Position numbers and translations under genes: made by a program. This document shows positions 1-7,660 of a stretch of DNA of 64,000 bases, piece after piece. The notes under the pieces were generated by a model. The model made no database searches. It was not told the origin of the DNA and saw nothing but the letters and a program-made list of their open reading frames with translations. How positions within the stretch are numbered: position 1 is the first letter of the stretch; the number at the start of each line of letters is the position of its first letter. The DNA comes from Anaerolineae bacterium (GTDB taxonomy: Bacteria > Chloroflexota > Anaerolineae > UBA3071), in contig JARYMM010000011.1 in assembly GCA_029907105.1 (NCBI GenBank), positions 1-64,000 of the forward strand, read 5' to 3'.

Positions 1-344
1 GGCTGGGCTGCCGCAAGCTGGCCTTCGGCCACCACGCCGACGATGTGGCCCACACCACGCTGCTGAACCTCTTCTACCACGGCCGGCTGGAGACGATGGA
101 GCCCCGTGTGGCCTTCTTCGGCGGCCAGATTATCGTCATCCGCCCGCTGGTCTACGTGCCGGAGAAGGAGCTGGTGCGCTTCGCCCGCGCCTGCGGCTTT
201 CCCCTGCGGCCGGGCTGCTGCCCGCAGGCGGCGGCCTCACAGCGGCAAAGGATGCGGGAACTGCTGCGGGCTGTGGAGCAGGACGTCCCCCAGGCCAAGC
301 GTAACCTCATGCGAGCTGTGCAGCGCTGCCGCACCGCACCGTGA
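1..344 (+). CDS. TtcA-like PP-loop ATPase, 3' end only
   Basis: The gene runs in from outside the window; codons read from position 3 to a TGA at 342-344. The visible part carries the FGHHADDVAHT segment typical of the TtcA/TilS PP-loop family, where the histidine and aspartate residues follow the nucleotide-binding core, and the later RPLVYVPEKELVRFA segment typical of the TtcA branch. TtcA enzymes adenylate and thiolate C32 of some tRNAs in the cytoplasm. The P-loop itself and the N-terminal half are not in the window, so TtcA cannot be told from related thiolases. A GCCPQ motif near the end may be part of a metal or Fe-S site. It is followed after about 90 bases by a new promoter and a TPR gene, so the two are probably not cotranscribed. 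Confidence 0.75.
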   Translation, partial: LGCRKLAFGHHADDVAHTTLLNLFYHGRLETMEPRVAFFGGQIIVIRPLVYVPEKELVRFARACGFPLRPGCCPQAAASQRQRMRELLRAVEQDVPQAKRNLMRAVQRCRTAP

Positions 345-360
345 GCGAACGACCCTCTCA

Positions 361-389
361 TTGCCAGAATCCAGACGACATGCTATAAT
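361..389 (+). promoter_or_regulatory. Sigma-70-type promoter for the TPR/adenylase operon
   Basis: TTGCCA at 361-366 and TATAAT at 384-389 are separated by exactly 17 bases. The predicted start of transcription lies near 396, about 37 bases before the TPR gene start at 433. Confidence 0.7.
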
Positions 390-432
390 CACCACGTCGT
401 TTGACTACCGGCTACACTGGCTATCGGCTACC

Positions 433-1551
433 ATGTACATTGACCGACGCTATCGGCGGCGACGCCGCTCTCCTGTGCGCACCCTGATCCTGCTGGCAGC
501 GGTTGCCGCCGCAGCCTACCTGCTCTACACGCGCACCGATTTCTTCGAGAGCCCCCTTAACCCGCTCAGGCCCACGGCCACGCCCACCCGCACGGTGGCC
601 TCCTACCTGGCGGAGGCGGAAACGCTGTACGCTGAGGGGAAGCTGGAACAGGCTGCCGAGGTCTACGAGAAGATCACGCACCTGGAACCGGAGAACGACG
701 AGGCCTTCCGCTGGTGGGCCAAGCTGCTGGCTTTGCGCGGCCACACGGCGGAGGCGGTGAAAAAAGCCCGTGAAGCCGTGCGCATTGATCCCAACAACGC
801 CCGCAATCAGGCCATCCTGGCCATGACCCTGGACTGGGACGGCCAATACGACGAGGCCATCGCCGTGGCCTTGCGGGCGGTGGACCTGGACCCCGACCTG
901 GCCGAGGCCCGCGCCTACCTGGCCGAAATATATGCAGACAAAGGCAACTGGAGCCGGGCCCTGGAGGAGGGGGAAGCGGCAGTGAAACTGGACGACCGCA
1001 GCGTGGATGCCCATCGCAACCTGGGCTACGTGTTGGAGAACCAGGGGCAGTACCGGCGAGCCATCGAAGAATACCTGCGCGCCATCGAGTTGCACCCCAA
1101 CCTCAGCTACATCTACGTGGACGCCGGCCGCAACTACCGGGTCCTGGGACAGTACGATGAGGCCATCGCCCAGTTCCAGAAAGCCATCCAGGTCGCGCCC
1201 GACAACGCCGATGGCTACGATGCCCTGGGTTGGACGTACGTCCTGCAGGAAGACGTCGAACGGGGCATCGTCGAGTTGAAAAAGGCCATTGAGGTAGACC
1301 CCGCCTATTCCGCCGCTTACGGCCATCTGGGCGTCGCCTACTACAACCGGCGCAACTACGAAGAGGCCATCCCCAACTTCAAACGGGCCATCGAGCTAGG
1401 CAGCGAAGCGCTGGAATACTACTACGCGCTGGGGCTTTGTTATGTCTATCTTGACGATTGCAACAATGGCATCGAATGGCTGGAGCGGGCGCTGGAGATG
1501 GATCCCAACTGCCAGCCGGCGCTGGACGGCCTCCAGCTCTGTGCGGAGTGA
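433..1551 (+). CDS. Membrane-anchored TPR-repeat protein
   Basis: Predicted protein of 372 residues. A basic N-terminus (about residues 5-16, arginine-rich) precedes one hydrophobic helix at about 17-32, so it is anchored in the membrane with the bulk most likely outside. From about residue 55 to the end it is a run of about nine 34-residue TPR units with the usual W/LG.Y..A...P signature, such as LGYVLENQGQYRRAIEEYLR. TPR arrays bind partner proteins; no enzymatic domain is visible. The ATG at 433 lies 45 bases after a good promoter; the open frame extends further upstream only through the neighbouring gene and promoter, so that extension is rejected. It ends 3 bases before the first of three adenylate-forming enzymes, suggesting one operon and possibly an assembly role. 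Confidence 0.85.
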   Translation: MYIDRRYRRRRRSPVRTLILLAAVAAAAYLLYTRTDFFESPLNPLRPTATPTRTVASYLAEAETLYAEGKLEQAAEVYEKITHLEPENDEAFRWWAKLLALRGHTAEAVKKAREAVRIDPNNARNQAILAMTLDWDGQYDEAIAVALRAVDLDPDLAEARAYLAEIYADKGNWSRALEEGEAAVKLDDRSVDAHRNLGYVLENQGQYRRAIEEYLRAIELHPNLSYIYVDAGRNYRVLGQYDEAIAQFQKAIQVAPDNADGYDALGWTYVLQEDVERGIVELKKAIEVDPAYSAAYGHLGVAYYNRRNYEEAIPNFKRAIELGSEALEYYYALGLCYVYLDDCNNGIEWLERALEMDPNCQPALDGLQLCAE

Positions 1552-1554
1552 CAT

Positions 1555-2946
1555 ATGCTCATCCCACTTATCCATTCGCTGGGCGATGCCCAGCTCCGCT
1601 GGTTCGCCCGCCGCATAGCCAACGAGCGCGGTCGGCGCCTGCTACGGTTCCTTCAGGACATGGCCCTGCGAGAGCAGATCGCCCACGCTGCCGTCCACAG
1701 CCCCTTCTATCGGCAGAAATTCGCCGAGTGCGGGGTGAGCCCGCGGGACATCCGCCGCGCCTCTGACCTGCCCGCCCTGGGCTTTTTCACCTACCCCAGC
1801 GACCTGGCCGCCGACCCCTACCAGTTCCTGGCCGTGCCCAGGCAGGAGATCGTCTACGCCATGGCCTCCAGTGGCACCACCGGCCGGCCCAAAATCGTGT
1901 TCCTGAGCAAAAAGGATTGGGAATTCGCCGTGCGCATGGGCAGTATCGGCATGGCCATGGCCGGGATAACGGCGGCGGACGTCGTGCAGATCCTCTTCTG
2001 CTCCGGCAACCCCAACTGGATGACCGGCGACCTCATTCAGGCTGAACTGGAGCAGATAGGCGCCTTCGTCGTGCCGGCCGGCAACTCCGTTCCCATAGCC
2101 CAACAGATCGAGATGATGCAGATGTTTGGCACGACCGTTCTGATGGGCACGCCTAGTTATGTCTACCGTCTGACGGAGGAGGGCGGAAAGCTATGCGACC
2201 TGCGCTCGCTGGGCATCCGCGCCATCAATCTGGCCGCCGAGCCCTGGTCCGAGTCCCTGCGCACCTTCCTGCAAGAGGCCTGGGGGGCCAGGATCTATGA
2301 CTCCTACGGGATGATGGAACTGGCCTGCGACGGCGCCGGTGAGTGTCCGGCCCTGTGCGGCCTGCACGTCAGCCCCTATCTGCTCGTGGAGGTGGTGGAC
2401 CCGCGCAGCGGTGCGCCGCTGCCGCGCGGTGAGCTGGGCGAGCTGGTCTTCACGACCCTGTACCGCCAGGCCAGCCCCCTGCTGCGCTACCGCACCGGCG
2501 ACCTGGCCCGGCTGCTGCCCGACGAGATGTGCCCCTGCGGCGGGGTGACCGCCGAGCGCATCAGCCGCATCGTGGGACGGGCCGATGACATGCTCTTCCT
2601 GGGCAGCGGAGAAAACGTCTTCCCCGCCCAGATCGAGGTGGCTCTCATGGGTGTGGAGGGGCTGTCCGGATTCCAGGTGATCATTGACAAGGTCGGCTAC
2701 CGCGACCGGCTGCGCATTCGGGCCGAGACGTCGGCCCCCTCCGGGCATCTCCAGCAGGCCATCGAACGCCGCCTGTCGGAAGGGTTGCCCTTCCTGCAGC
2801 ATGAGATCCACCGATCGCAACTGATCGCCCCGCTGGAGATCGAGTTTGTGGAAAGCGGCACCTTGCAGCGCGAGACACCGGTCAAGGTGCGCCGCCTGGT
2901 GGACCGGCGCGAGCGTGGAAACAGAGCGGAGGTTGAATCACCGTGA
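1555..2946 (+). CDS. PaaK-like adenylate-forming enzyme (phenylacetate-CoA ligase family), paralog 1
   Basis: 463 residues, full length for the PaaK family. The phosphate-binding loop SSGTTGRPK is at about 105-113, a DSYGMMELA segment matches the adenylate-binding YG..E motif, and RYRTGDLARLL carries the aspartate that binds ribose. The C-terminal subdomain is present (SRIVGRADDMLF onward). A CPCGG pair after the hinge is typical for PaaK. Such enzymes activate a carboxylate as acyl-AMP and pass it to CoA or another thiol; the substrate is not readable here. It starts 3 bases after the TPR gene and overlaps the next paralog by 4 bases (GTGA), so it is translationally coupled. Confidence 0.85.
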   Translation: MLIPLIHSLGDAQLRWFARRIANERGRRLLRFLQDMALREQIAHAAVHSPFYRQKFAECGVSPRDIRRASDLPALGFFTYPSDLAADPYQFLAVPRQEIVYAMASSGTTGRPKIVFLSKKDWEFAVRMGSIGMAMAGITAADVVQILFCSGNPNWMTGDLIQAELEQIGAFVVPAGNSVPIAQQIEMMQMFGTTVLMGTPSYVYRLTEEGGKLCDLRSLGIRAINLAAEPWSESLRTFLQEAWGARIYDSYGMMELACDGAGECPALCGLHVSPYLLVEVVDPRSGAPLPRGELGELVFTTLYRQASPLLRYRTGDLARLLPDEMCPCGGVTAERISRIVGRADDMLFLGSGENVFPAQIEVALMGVEGLSGFQVIIDKVGYRDRLRIRAETSAPSGHLQQAIERRLSEGLPFLQHEIHRSQLIAPLEIEFVESGTLQRETPVKVRRLVDRRERGNRAEVESP

Positions 2947-4502
2947 ACTTCTCAGAGGCCGAAACGAAACCGCAGGTGGCGGCATCGTTTGTGAACCACT
3001 ACTGGGAGCCCGACTGGGAGTGTGCCCCCCTGCCCGAACTGGTCGCCCGCCTGGAGGCCCGGCTGGCCGAGACAGACATCTTCGTGCGCGCGGCGCGCTC
3101 GCCGCTTTACCGCCAGCGCTGGCAAGAGGCCGGCATTGACCCGGCAGCCATCCGTTCCTACCGTGACCTGCAACGCGTCCCCTACACCGATGCGGCCGAC
3201 CTGCGACTGGCACAGGAGAGGCACCACCCTGACGAATTCGTGTGCAGCGACCAGTCCCCTCGCTTCTGGGTCAGCACCTCCGGCAGCACCGGCGTGCCCA
3301 AGTGGGTGCCCATCGGGGGTGCCGACCTGGAACTGGCCCGCCGCATTGGCCATCGCCTGGCCTACTTCGGCGAGAAGCCGGCACGGCCCGATGACATGGC
3401 CCTGGCCATCGCCGCCCCGGCACCGTTCATCAGCGACACCTCTACCTGGCCCGGCCTGGTCAACGAACTGCGCGGCGACGGCCCTCAGGACATCCGACAG
3501 GGCGAGGCGGTGATCTGCTCCTTTGAGGACGTTGCGGAAGGCGCCCTCATGGCCTTCAAGCGGCAGGTCACGGTGCTCATAGCCTTTCCCAGCCTGATCA
3601 TGCGCCTGGCCGAGGGGTTGACGGAGAACGCGCCGCTTCTGGCCGCCCAGCAGCTCAAGCAGAAGTTCACCCTGGCCAACCTGCTGGCCTACCTGGTCAC
3701 CCGGCTGCGCCAGATCCGCCCCCGCGACGTCGTCAAGGTGCACACCGGCATCTTCGCCGGCGAGCCGCTGGATCCCTACCGCCGGGCGCTATATGATGCC
3801 TGGGGGCTCAAGCTGTCCTACAACTTCTACACGTTTTCGGAGTACCAGATCGGGTTTTGCGAATGCCGTGCCCAGGATGGGTTGCACGTCTGGATGGATG
3901 TCTCGCTGCCGGAGATCATCCTGCAGGCCGATCTGGAGCGCGAACGGGAGGAGGAGGGGTACGTGCCGCCGGCGCGGCCGCTGTGGGAAGCGTCCGCCGG
4001 CGACGAGGGCGAGCTGGTGCTGACCCACTTCGGCGACACCTTCCCCCTGGTGCGCTGGCGCACCTCCGACCTGATCCGCGTCATCAGCACAGAGCGCTGC
4101 CTCTGCGGCCGCACCCACCCACGCGTCAATTTCCTGCAACGCTCCGACGACCTGGTCAACCTGGGCGTGATCCGCTTCTCCACCTTCACCCTGCAAGGCA
4201 AGCTCGAGGCCATCACCCAGCCGGCGAAGGTGGCCCGCTGGCAACTGCGGGTGAGCCGCCGCGGCTATAAGCCGCTGCTGACGGTGTTGGTCCGGCCGGC
4301 CAGCGGCGTGGACGAGGCAGAGATGGTGGCCGCCGTCAAAACGGCCCTGGCCCAGGTGGAGGTGTTGCGCGGGGGCTGGGAGAGCGGCCTGGTCTGCGTT
4401 CCAGAGGTGCGCATCGTTCCCGACCTGGGCGACCGGCTCCCGACGTCGGGCAAGTTCCGCCCCCTGGTCTATGAGACCGAGGGCGAGGAGGCGAGGCCAT
4501 GA
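2943..4502 (+). CDS. PaaK-like adenylate-forming enzyme, paralog 2
   Basis: 519 residues from a GTG overlapping the upstream stop codon (GTGA). It has the phosphate loop TSGSTGVPK at about 112-120, a YNFYTFSEYQ segment in the place of the adenine motif, RWRTSDLIRVI for the ribose-binding aspartate, and a CLCGRTHPRVNF hinge followed by a complete C-terminal subdomain. The N-terminal region (SPLYRQRWQEAGID) matches that of paralogs 1 and 3. The loops between the nucleotide motifs are longer than in paralog 1. A carboxylate-activating role is inferred from family; no acceptor domain is fused. It overlaps paralog 3 by 4 bases (ATGA). The three enzymes plus the TPR protein look like one unit. Confidence 0.8.
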   Translation: MNFSEAETKPQVAASFVNHYWEPDWECAPLPELVARLEARLAETDIFVRAARSPLYRQRWQEAGIDPAAIRSYRDLQRVPYTDAADLRLAQERHHPDEFVCSDQSPRFWVSTSGSTGVPKWVPIGGADLELARRIGHRLAYFGEKPARPDDMALAIAAPAPFISDTSTWPGLVNELRGDGPQDIRQGEAVICSFEDVAEGALMAFKRQVTVLIAFPSLIMRLAEGLTENAPLLAAQQLKQKFTLANLLAYLVTRLRQIRPRDVVKVHTGIFAGEPLDPYRRALYDAWGLKLSYNFYTFSEYQIGFCECRAQDGLHVWMDVSLPEIILQADLEREREEEGYVPPARPLWEASAGDEGELVLTHFGDTFPLVRWRTSDLIRVISTERCLCGRTHPRVNFLQRSDDLVNLGVIRFSTFTLQGKLEAITQPAKVARWQLRVSRRGYKPLLTVLVRPASGVDEAEMVAAVKTALAQVEVLRGGWESGLVCVPEVRIVPDLGDRLPTSGKFRPLVYETEGEEARP

Positions 4503-5608
4503 CTGTCAGCATAACCCCTGAGGCGCTTTTTTCCCCTCGCGCCGATGAACCGCTCCTGCACCTGCCCCTGGCTGAGCTGGTGTCTCAGACGGAAGAGCTG
4601 CTGGAGCGGTGCGACCTGTTCCGCCGGGCCGCCCGCTCGAGCCTCTACGGCCAGCGCTGGCGGGCCGCCGGCATCAAGCCGGAGCTATTGCAGGGCAGAG
4701 CAGCCCTGCGCCGGCTGCCCTTCCTTGATGGCACCGACCTGATCGCCATGGCCGAGTCCCGAGACAGCCTGCGCAAGGCCCTCCTGACCCGCCCGCGCAT
4801 CTGGGTCACCTCGCGGGGCACAAGCGGGCCGAAGAAATGGCTGCCGTTGACCCTGGCCGATACAGCGCACTGGTTCGCCCGCCTGCGGAGGGTTAGCGAA
4901 ATGTTGAGCGTAGAGCCGGACGCTCCCATCCCCACCTTCGTCCTGGCCATCAACGAGCCGATGCCGCGGGTCAGCAACGCCTTGCCCTACCTGTGGGAGC
5001 GGGCCGATTACCTGACGGGGGGACAGCGGTTGGAGTTCATCGTGGCGGCGATGACGATGCTGCCGCACAACCATTGGGACCGCTTCGTGGTGCAGAAACA
5101 GCCGCAGTGGCTTATGGCTTCGGTGGATGATGCCCGCCGCCTGGCCCAGGAGTTGGAGGTGAAGGCCAGCCGGGCTCTGCCCGGCCTGCGGCGCGGCATC
5201 TTCTGGAGCCAGCCACTGGACGGCCCGGCCGGGGCGCGGGCCGAACTGGAGAGCACGTACGGCCTGGCGGAAAGCTTTTCGCTGTACCTGAGCGCCGAGT
5301 GCCGGGAGATGTACGCCGAATGCCCCGCCCACGCCGGGCTGCACCTGTGGATGGATGGGGTCATCCACGAGATCATCCCCGACGGGCAGGCTCCGGCCGG
5401 CCACGAGCCGCCGGAGACGCTCTTCGTGGATCAGGCGCCCCCGGGGACGGAAGGCGAATACGTCATCACCACCTTCACCGAGGCGCTGCCCCTGATCCGC
5501 TACCGTACCGGCGACCGCATCCGCGTGCTGGACACAGCCCCCTGTGCCTGTGGCGTCACCCACCCCCGCGTCCTGTTCACGGGCCGCATGGCCGCTTCGG
5601 CCGCCTGA
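4499..5608 (+). CDS. PaaK-like adenylate-forming enzyme, paralog 3, lacking the C-terminal subdomain
   Basis: 369 residues. The N-terminal region and the core align with paralog 2: phosphate loop SRGTSGPKKW at about 105-114, STYGLAESFS adenine motif, HAGLHLWMDGVIHEI, and RYRTGDRIRVL. Reading stops just after the hinge (CACGVTHPRVLFTGR), where paralog 2 continues for more than 100 residues. The last residues MAASAA do not look like the family, and the stop lies only 11 bases from the end of the convergent ABC transporter gene. No other frame continues the family sequence. Either a half-enzyme able only to adenylate, or a gene truncated by a rearrangement at this junction. Confidence 0.75.
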   Translation: MTVSITPEALFSPRADEPLLHLPLAELVSQTEELLERCDLFRRAARSSLYGQRWRAAGIKPELLQGRAALRRLPFLDGTDLIAMAESRDSLRKALLTRPRIWVTSRGTSGPKKWLPLTLADTAHWFARLRRVSEMLSVEPDAPIPTFVLAINEPMPRVSNALPYLWERADYLTGGQRLEFIVAAMTMLPHNHWDRFVVQKQPQWLMASVDDARRLAQELEVKASRALPGLRRGIFWSQPLDGPAGARAELESTYGLAESFSLYLSAECREMYAECPAHAGLHLWMDGVIHEIIPDGQAPAGHEPPETLFVDQAPPGTEGEYVITTFTEALPLIRYRTGDRIRVLDTAPCACGVTHPRVLFTGRMAASAA

Positions 5609-5619
5609 TCAACCGCCAA

Positions 5620-7569
5620 TTAGAGGCGATCGTATTCCTCCGGTTCCACATCCGGCACTTTGGCCATGGCTCTTTCAAACTTCTGCCGGTCCCCTCGTTG
5701 CGCTCGTGCTTCAAGGTAGTCCTGGGTCATAATAGTATTGCCCTTGAACTGGCTCATGTATAGATGGTAGTAGAACCCGCGCCGGGCCAGCAGCTCCTCA
5801 TGGGTGCCGCGCTCGATGATGCGCCCGTCGTTGATGACCAGGATATTGTCGGCATGGCGGATGGTGCTCAGGCGATGGGCGATGACGAAGCTGGTGCGCC
5901 CTTTCATCAACCGTAACAGTGCCTCCTGGATCGTTTTCTCCGTGCGGCTGTCCACGCTGCTGGTGGCCTCGTCGAGGACCAGGATGCCCGGATCGGCCAG
6001 CACGGCGCGGGCGATGGCCAGCAACTGCCGCTGCCCCTGGCTCAGGTTGCTGCCACGCTCCGAAAGCTCCGTCTCGTACCCCTGCGGCAGGCGGCGGATG
6101 AACTGATCGGCGTTGGCCAGCCTGGCCGCGGCGATGACCTCCTCGTCGGTGGCCTCCAGACGCCCGTAGCGGATGTTCTCCTTCACCGACTCGGAGAAGA
6201 GAAACGTGTCCTGCAACACGATGCCCAGTTGGCGGCGCAGGCTGTCTTTCTGCACCTGCCGGATGTCGTGGCCATCCACGTAGATGGCACCGCCCTGGAC
6301 GTCGTAAAAACGGCTGAGGACGTTGATGATGGTCGTCTTGCCGGCGCCTGTCGGCCCCACCAGGGCAATCGTCTGCCCAGGTCTGGCCTGCAGGCTCACA
6401 TCCTTGAGCACGGGCACGCCCGGCACGTAGCTGAAGTCCACGTGATCGAAGACCACCTCGCCGGCCACGTCATCCAGGGCGACGGCGCCGGGGGCATCGG
6501 TCAGCTCGGGTTGCTCATCCATCAGCTCGAAAACCCGTTCGGCTCCGGCCAGGGCCGATTGCAGTTGGTTGTAGAGGTTGCCCAACTGGCGCAGCGGCGC
6601 GGCGAAACGGCGGGAGTAGTTGTAGAAAGCGGCAATGGTGCCCACCGTGGCCAGGCCGCGCAGCGTCATCCAGCCGCCCAACCCGGCGACCACGGCGATG
6701 TTGGCATTGCTGAGGATGCCCATCAACGGCGGGACCAACATCGCATACGTCTGCGCCCGGATGCCGACCTGGCGCACCATCTCATTGGCGGCCTCGAAAT
6801 CGGCCAGCGTGCTGGCCTGCCGTCCAAAAGCCATGATGACCCGCTGGCCGCCGAACATCTCCTCCAGCTTGCCGTTCAACTGGCCGATGCGCATCTGGTA
6901 TTGGCGGAAGCCCTGGCGGGTGCGCCGGCCGACGAAGCCCACCAGCCACATCATGAGGGGGAAGACAATCATCGAGCCCAGAGCCAGCCAGAAGTTGATG
7001 GCGAACATCATCAGCAGGATGCCAACCAGGGTGAGCAGCCCGCTGAACAGCTCCGTCACGCTCTGCGCGAGCACACGGCTGATGGCATCCAGGTCATTGG
7101 TCAGGCGGCTCATCAGCTCGCCGTGCGGATGGCGGTCGAAGAAACTGAGCGAGAGCGTCTGCAGGTGCGCGAAGAGGTCGCGGCGCAGGCCGCGCATCGC
7201 CCTCTGCGAGACACGGGCCATGATCACGCTTTGGCCCATGCCGGTCAACCAGGCGCCAGCGTAGGCCCCCAGCATCAGCGCGCTGAGGCGCAACAGCCCG
7301 GCCAGGTCGCCGGCCATGATGAACCGGTCAATAGCCTGGCCCATCAGGAAAGGGGCCAGCAGTTCCAGGAGCGTGCCGGCAGTCACCAGGACGAACACGC
7401 CGCTCAGCGCCCAGCGATGAGGGCGCAAGGTAGCCAGCAGCCGGCGCAGCGTGCCGCGCACGTCGCGGGCTTTTTCGATGGTGGCGCTCATGGGCCGGCC
7501 GCCCGGACCGGGCAGGCCGGTGGCTGGTGGGGCGGAGGGTTGGGCTGGTTGTGGCTGTTGTCTGGTCAT
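5620..7569 (-). CDS. ABC exporter half-transporter, canonical ATPase subunit
   Basis: 649 residues: six-helix membrane domain (about 50-340) followed by a nucleotide-binding domain. Walker A is GPTGAGKTT, the signature is LSQGQ and Walker B is ILVLDEATSSVD with the catalytic glutamate kept. The ATG at 7569 was chosen because upstream codons run into the intergenic repeat; a later ATG at 7491 would remove a proline-rich stretch and is also possible. With the gene at 7646-9382 it forms a pair: that partner has an aspartate instead of the catalytic glutamate. This matches heterodimeric multidrug/lipid exporters (BmrCD, TM287/288 type), where the LSQGQ signature belongs to the subunit with intact glutamate. 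Second gene of the pair in transcription order. Confidence 0.9.
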   Translation of the reverse strand: MTRQQPQPAQPSAPPATGLPGPGGRPMSATIEKARDVRGTLRRLLATLRPHRWALSGVFVLVTAGTLLELLAPFLMGQAIDRFIMAGDLAGLLRLSALMLGAYAGAWLTGMGQSVIMARVSQRAMRGLRRDLFAHLQTLSLSFFDRHPHGELMSRLTNDLDAISRVLAQSVTELFSGLLTLVGILLMMFAINFWLALGSMIVFPLMMWLVGFVGRRTRQGFRQYQMRIGQLNGKLEEMFGGQRVIMAFGRQASTLADFEAANEMVRQVGIRAQTYAMLVPPLMGILSNANIAVVAGLGGWMTLRGLATVGTIAAFYNYSRRFAAPLRQLGNLYNQLQSALAGAERVFELMDEQPELTDAPGAVALDDVAGEVVFDHVDFSYVPGVPVLKDVSLQARPGQTIALVGPTGAGKTTIINVLSRFYDVQGGAIYVDGHDIRQVQKDSLRRQLGIVLQDTFLFSESVKENIRYGRLEATDEEVIAAARLANADQFIRRLPQGYETELSERGSNLSQGQRQLLAIARAVLADPGILVLDEATSSVDSRTEKTIQEALLRLMKGRTSFVIAHRLSTIRHADNILVINDGRIIERGTHEELLARRGFYYHLYMSQFKGNTIMTQDYLEARAQRGDRQKFERAMAKVPDVEPEEYDRL

Positions 7570-7583
7570 TGGACGATCCCTGT

Positions 7584-7660
7584 CGTGAAACGCGAAACGT
7601 GAAACATAAGCCCATGATCGTGCTTTCCACTTCACGTTTTACGCTTTACGCATCATTGGT
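7584..7660. repeat. GTGAAACG/ACGTTTTACG-type short inverted repeats
   Basis: Between the two ABC genes the + strand carries repeats of GTGAAACG-like words on the left and their complements (TTCACGTTTTACGCTTTACG) on the right, so the piece can fold on itself. The same word family recurs at 42385-42436. It overlaps the last codons of the 7646-9382 gene. Confidence 0.6.

Noticed and set aside
106-432. N-terminal extension of the TPR protein
   Set aside because: The open frame upstream overlaps the TtcA-like gene in another frame and crosses the promoter at 361-389; the extension is arginine/cysteine-rich shadow sequence.
5563-5720. Frameshift restoring a C-terminal domain of the third PaaK paralog
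   Set aside because: Neither alternative frame after 5580 resembles the C-terminal subdomain of paralog 2; the DNA there is the end of the ABC transporter gene.
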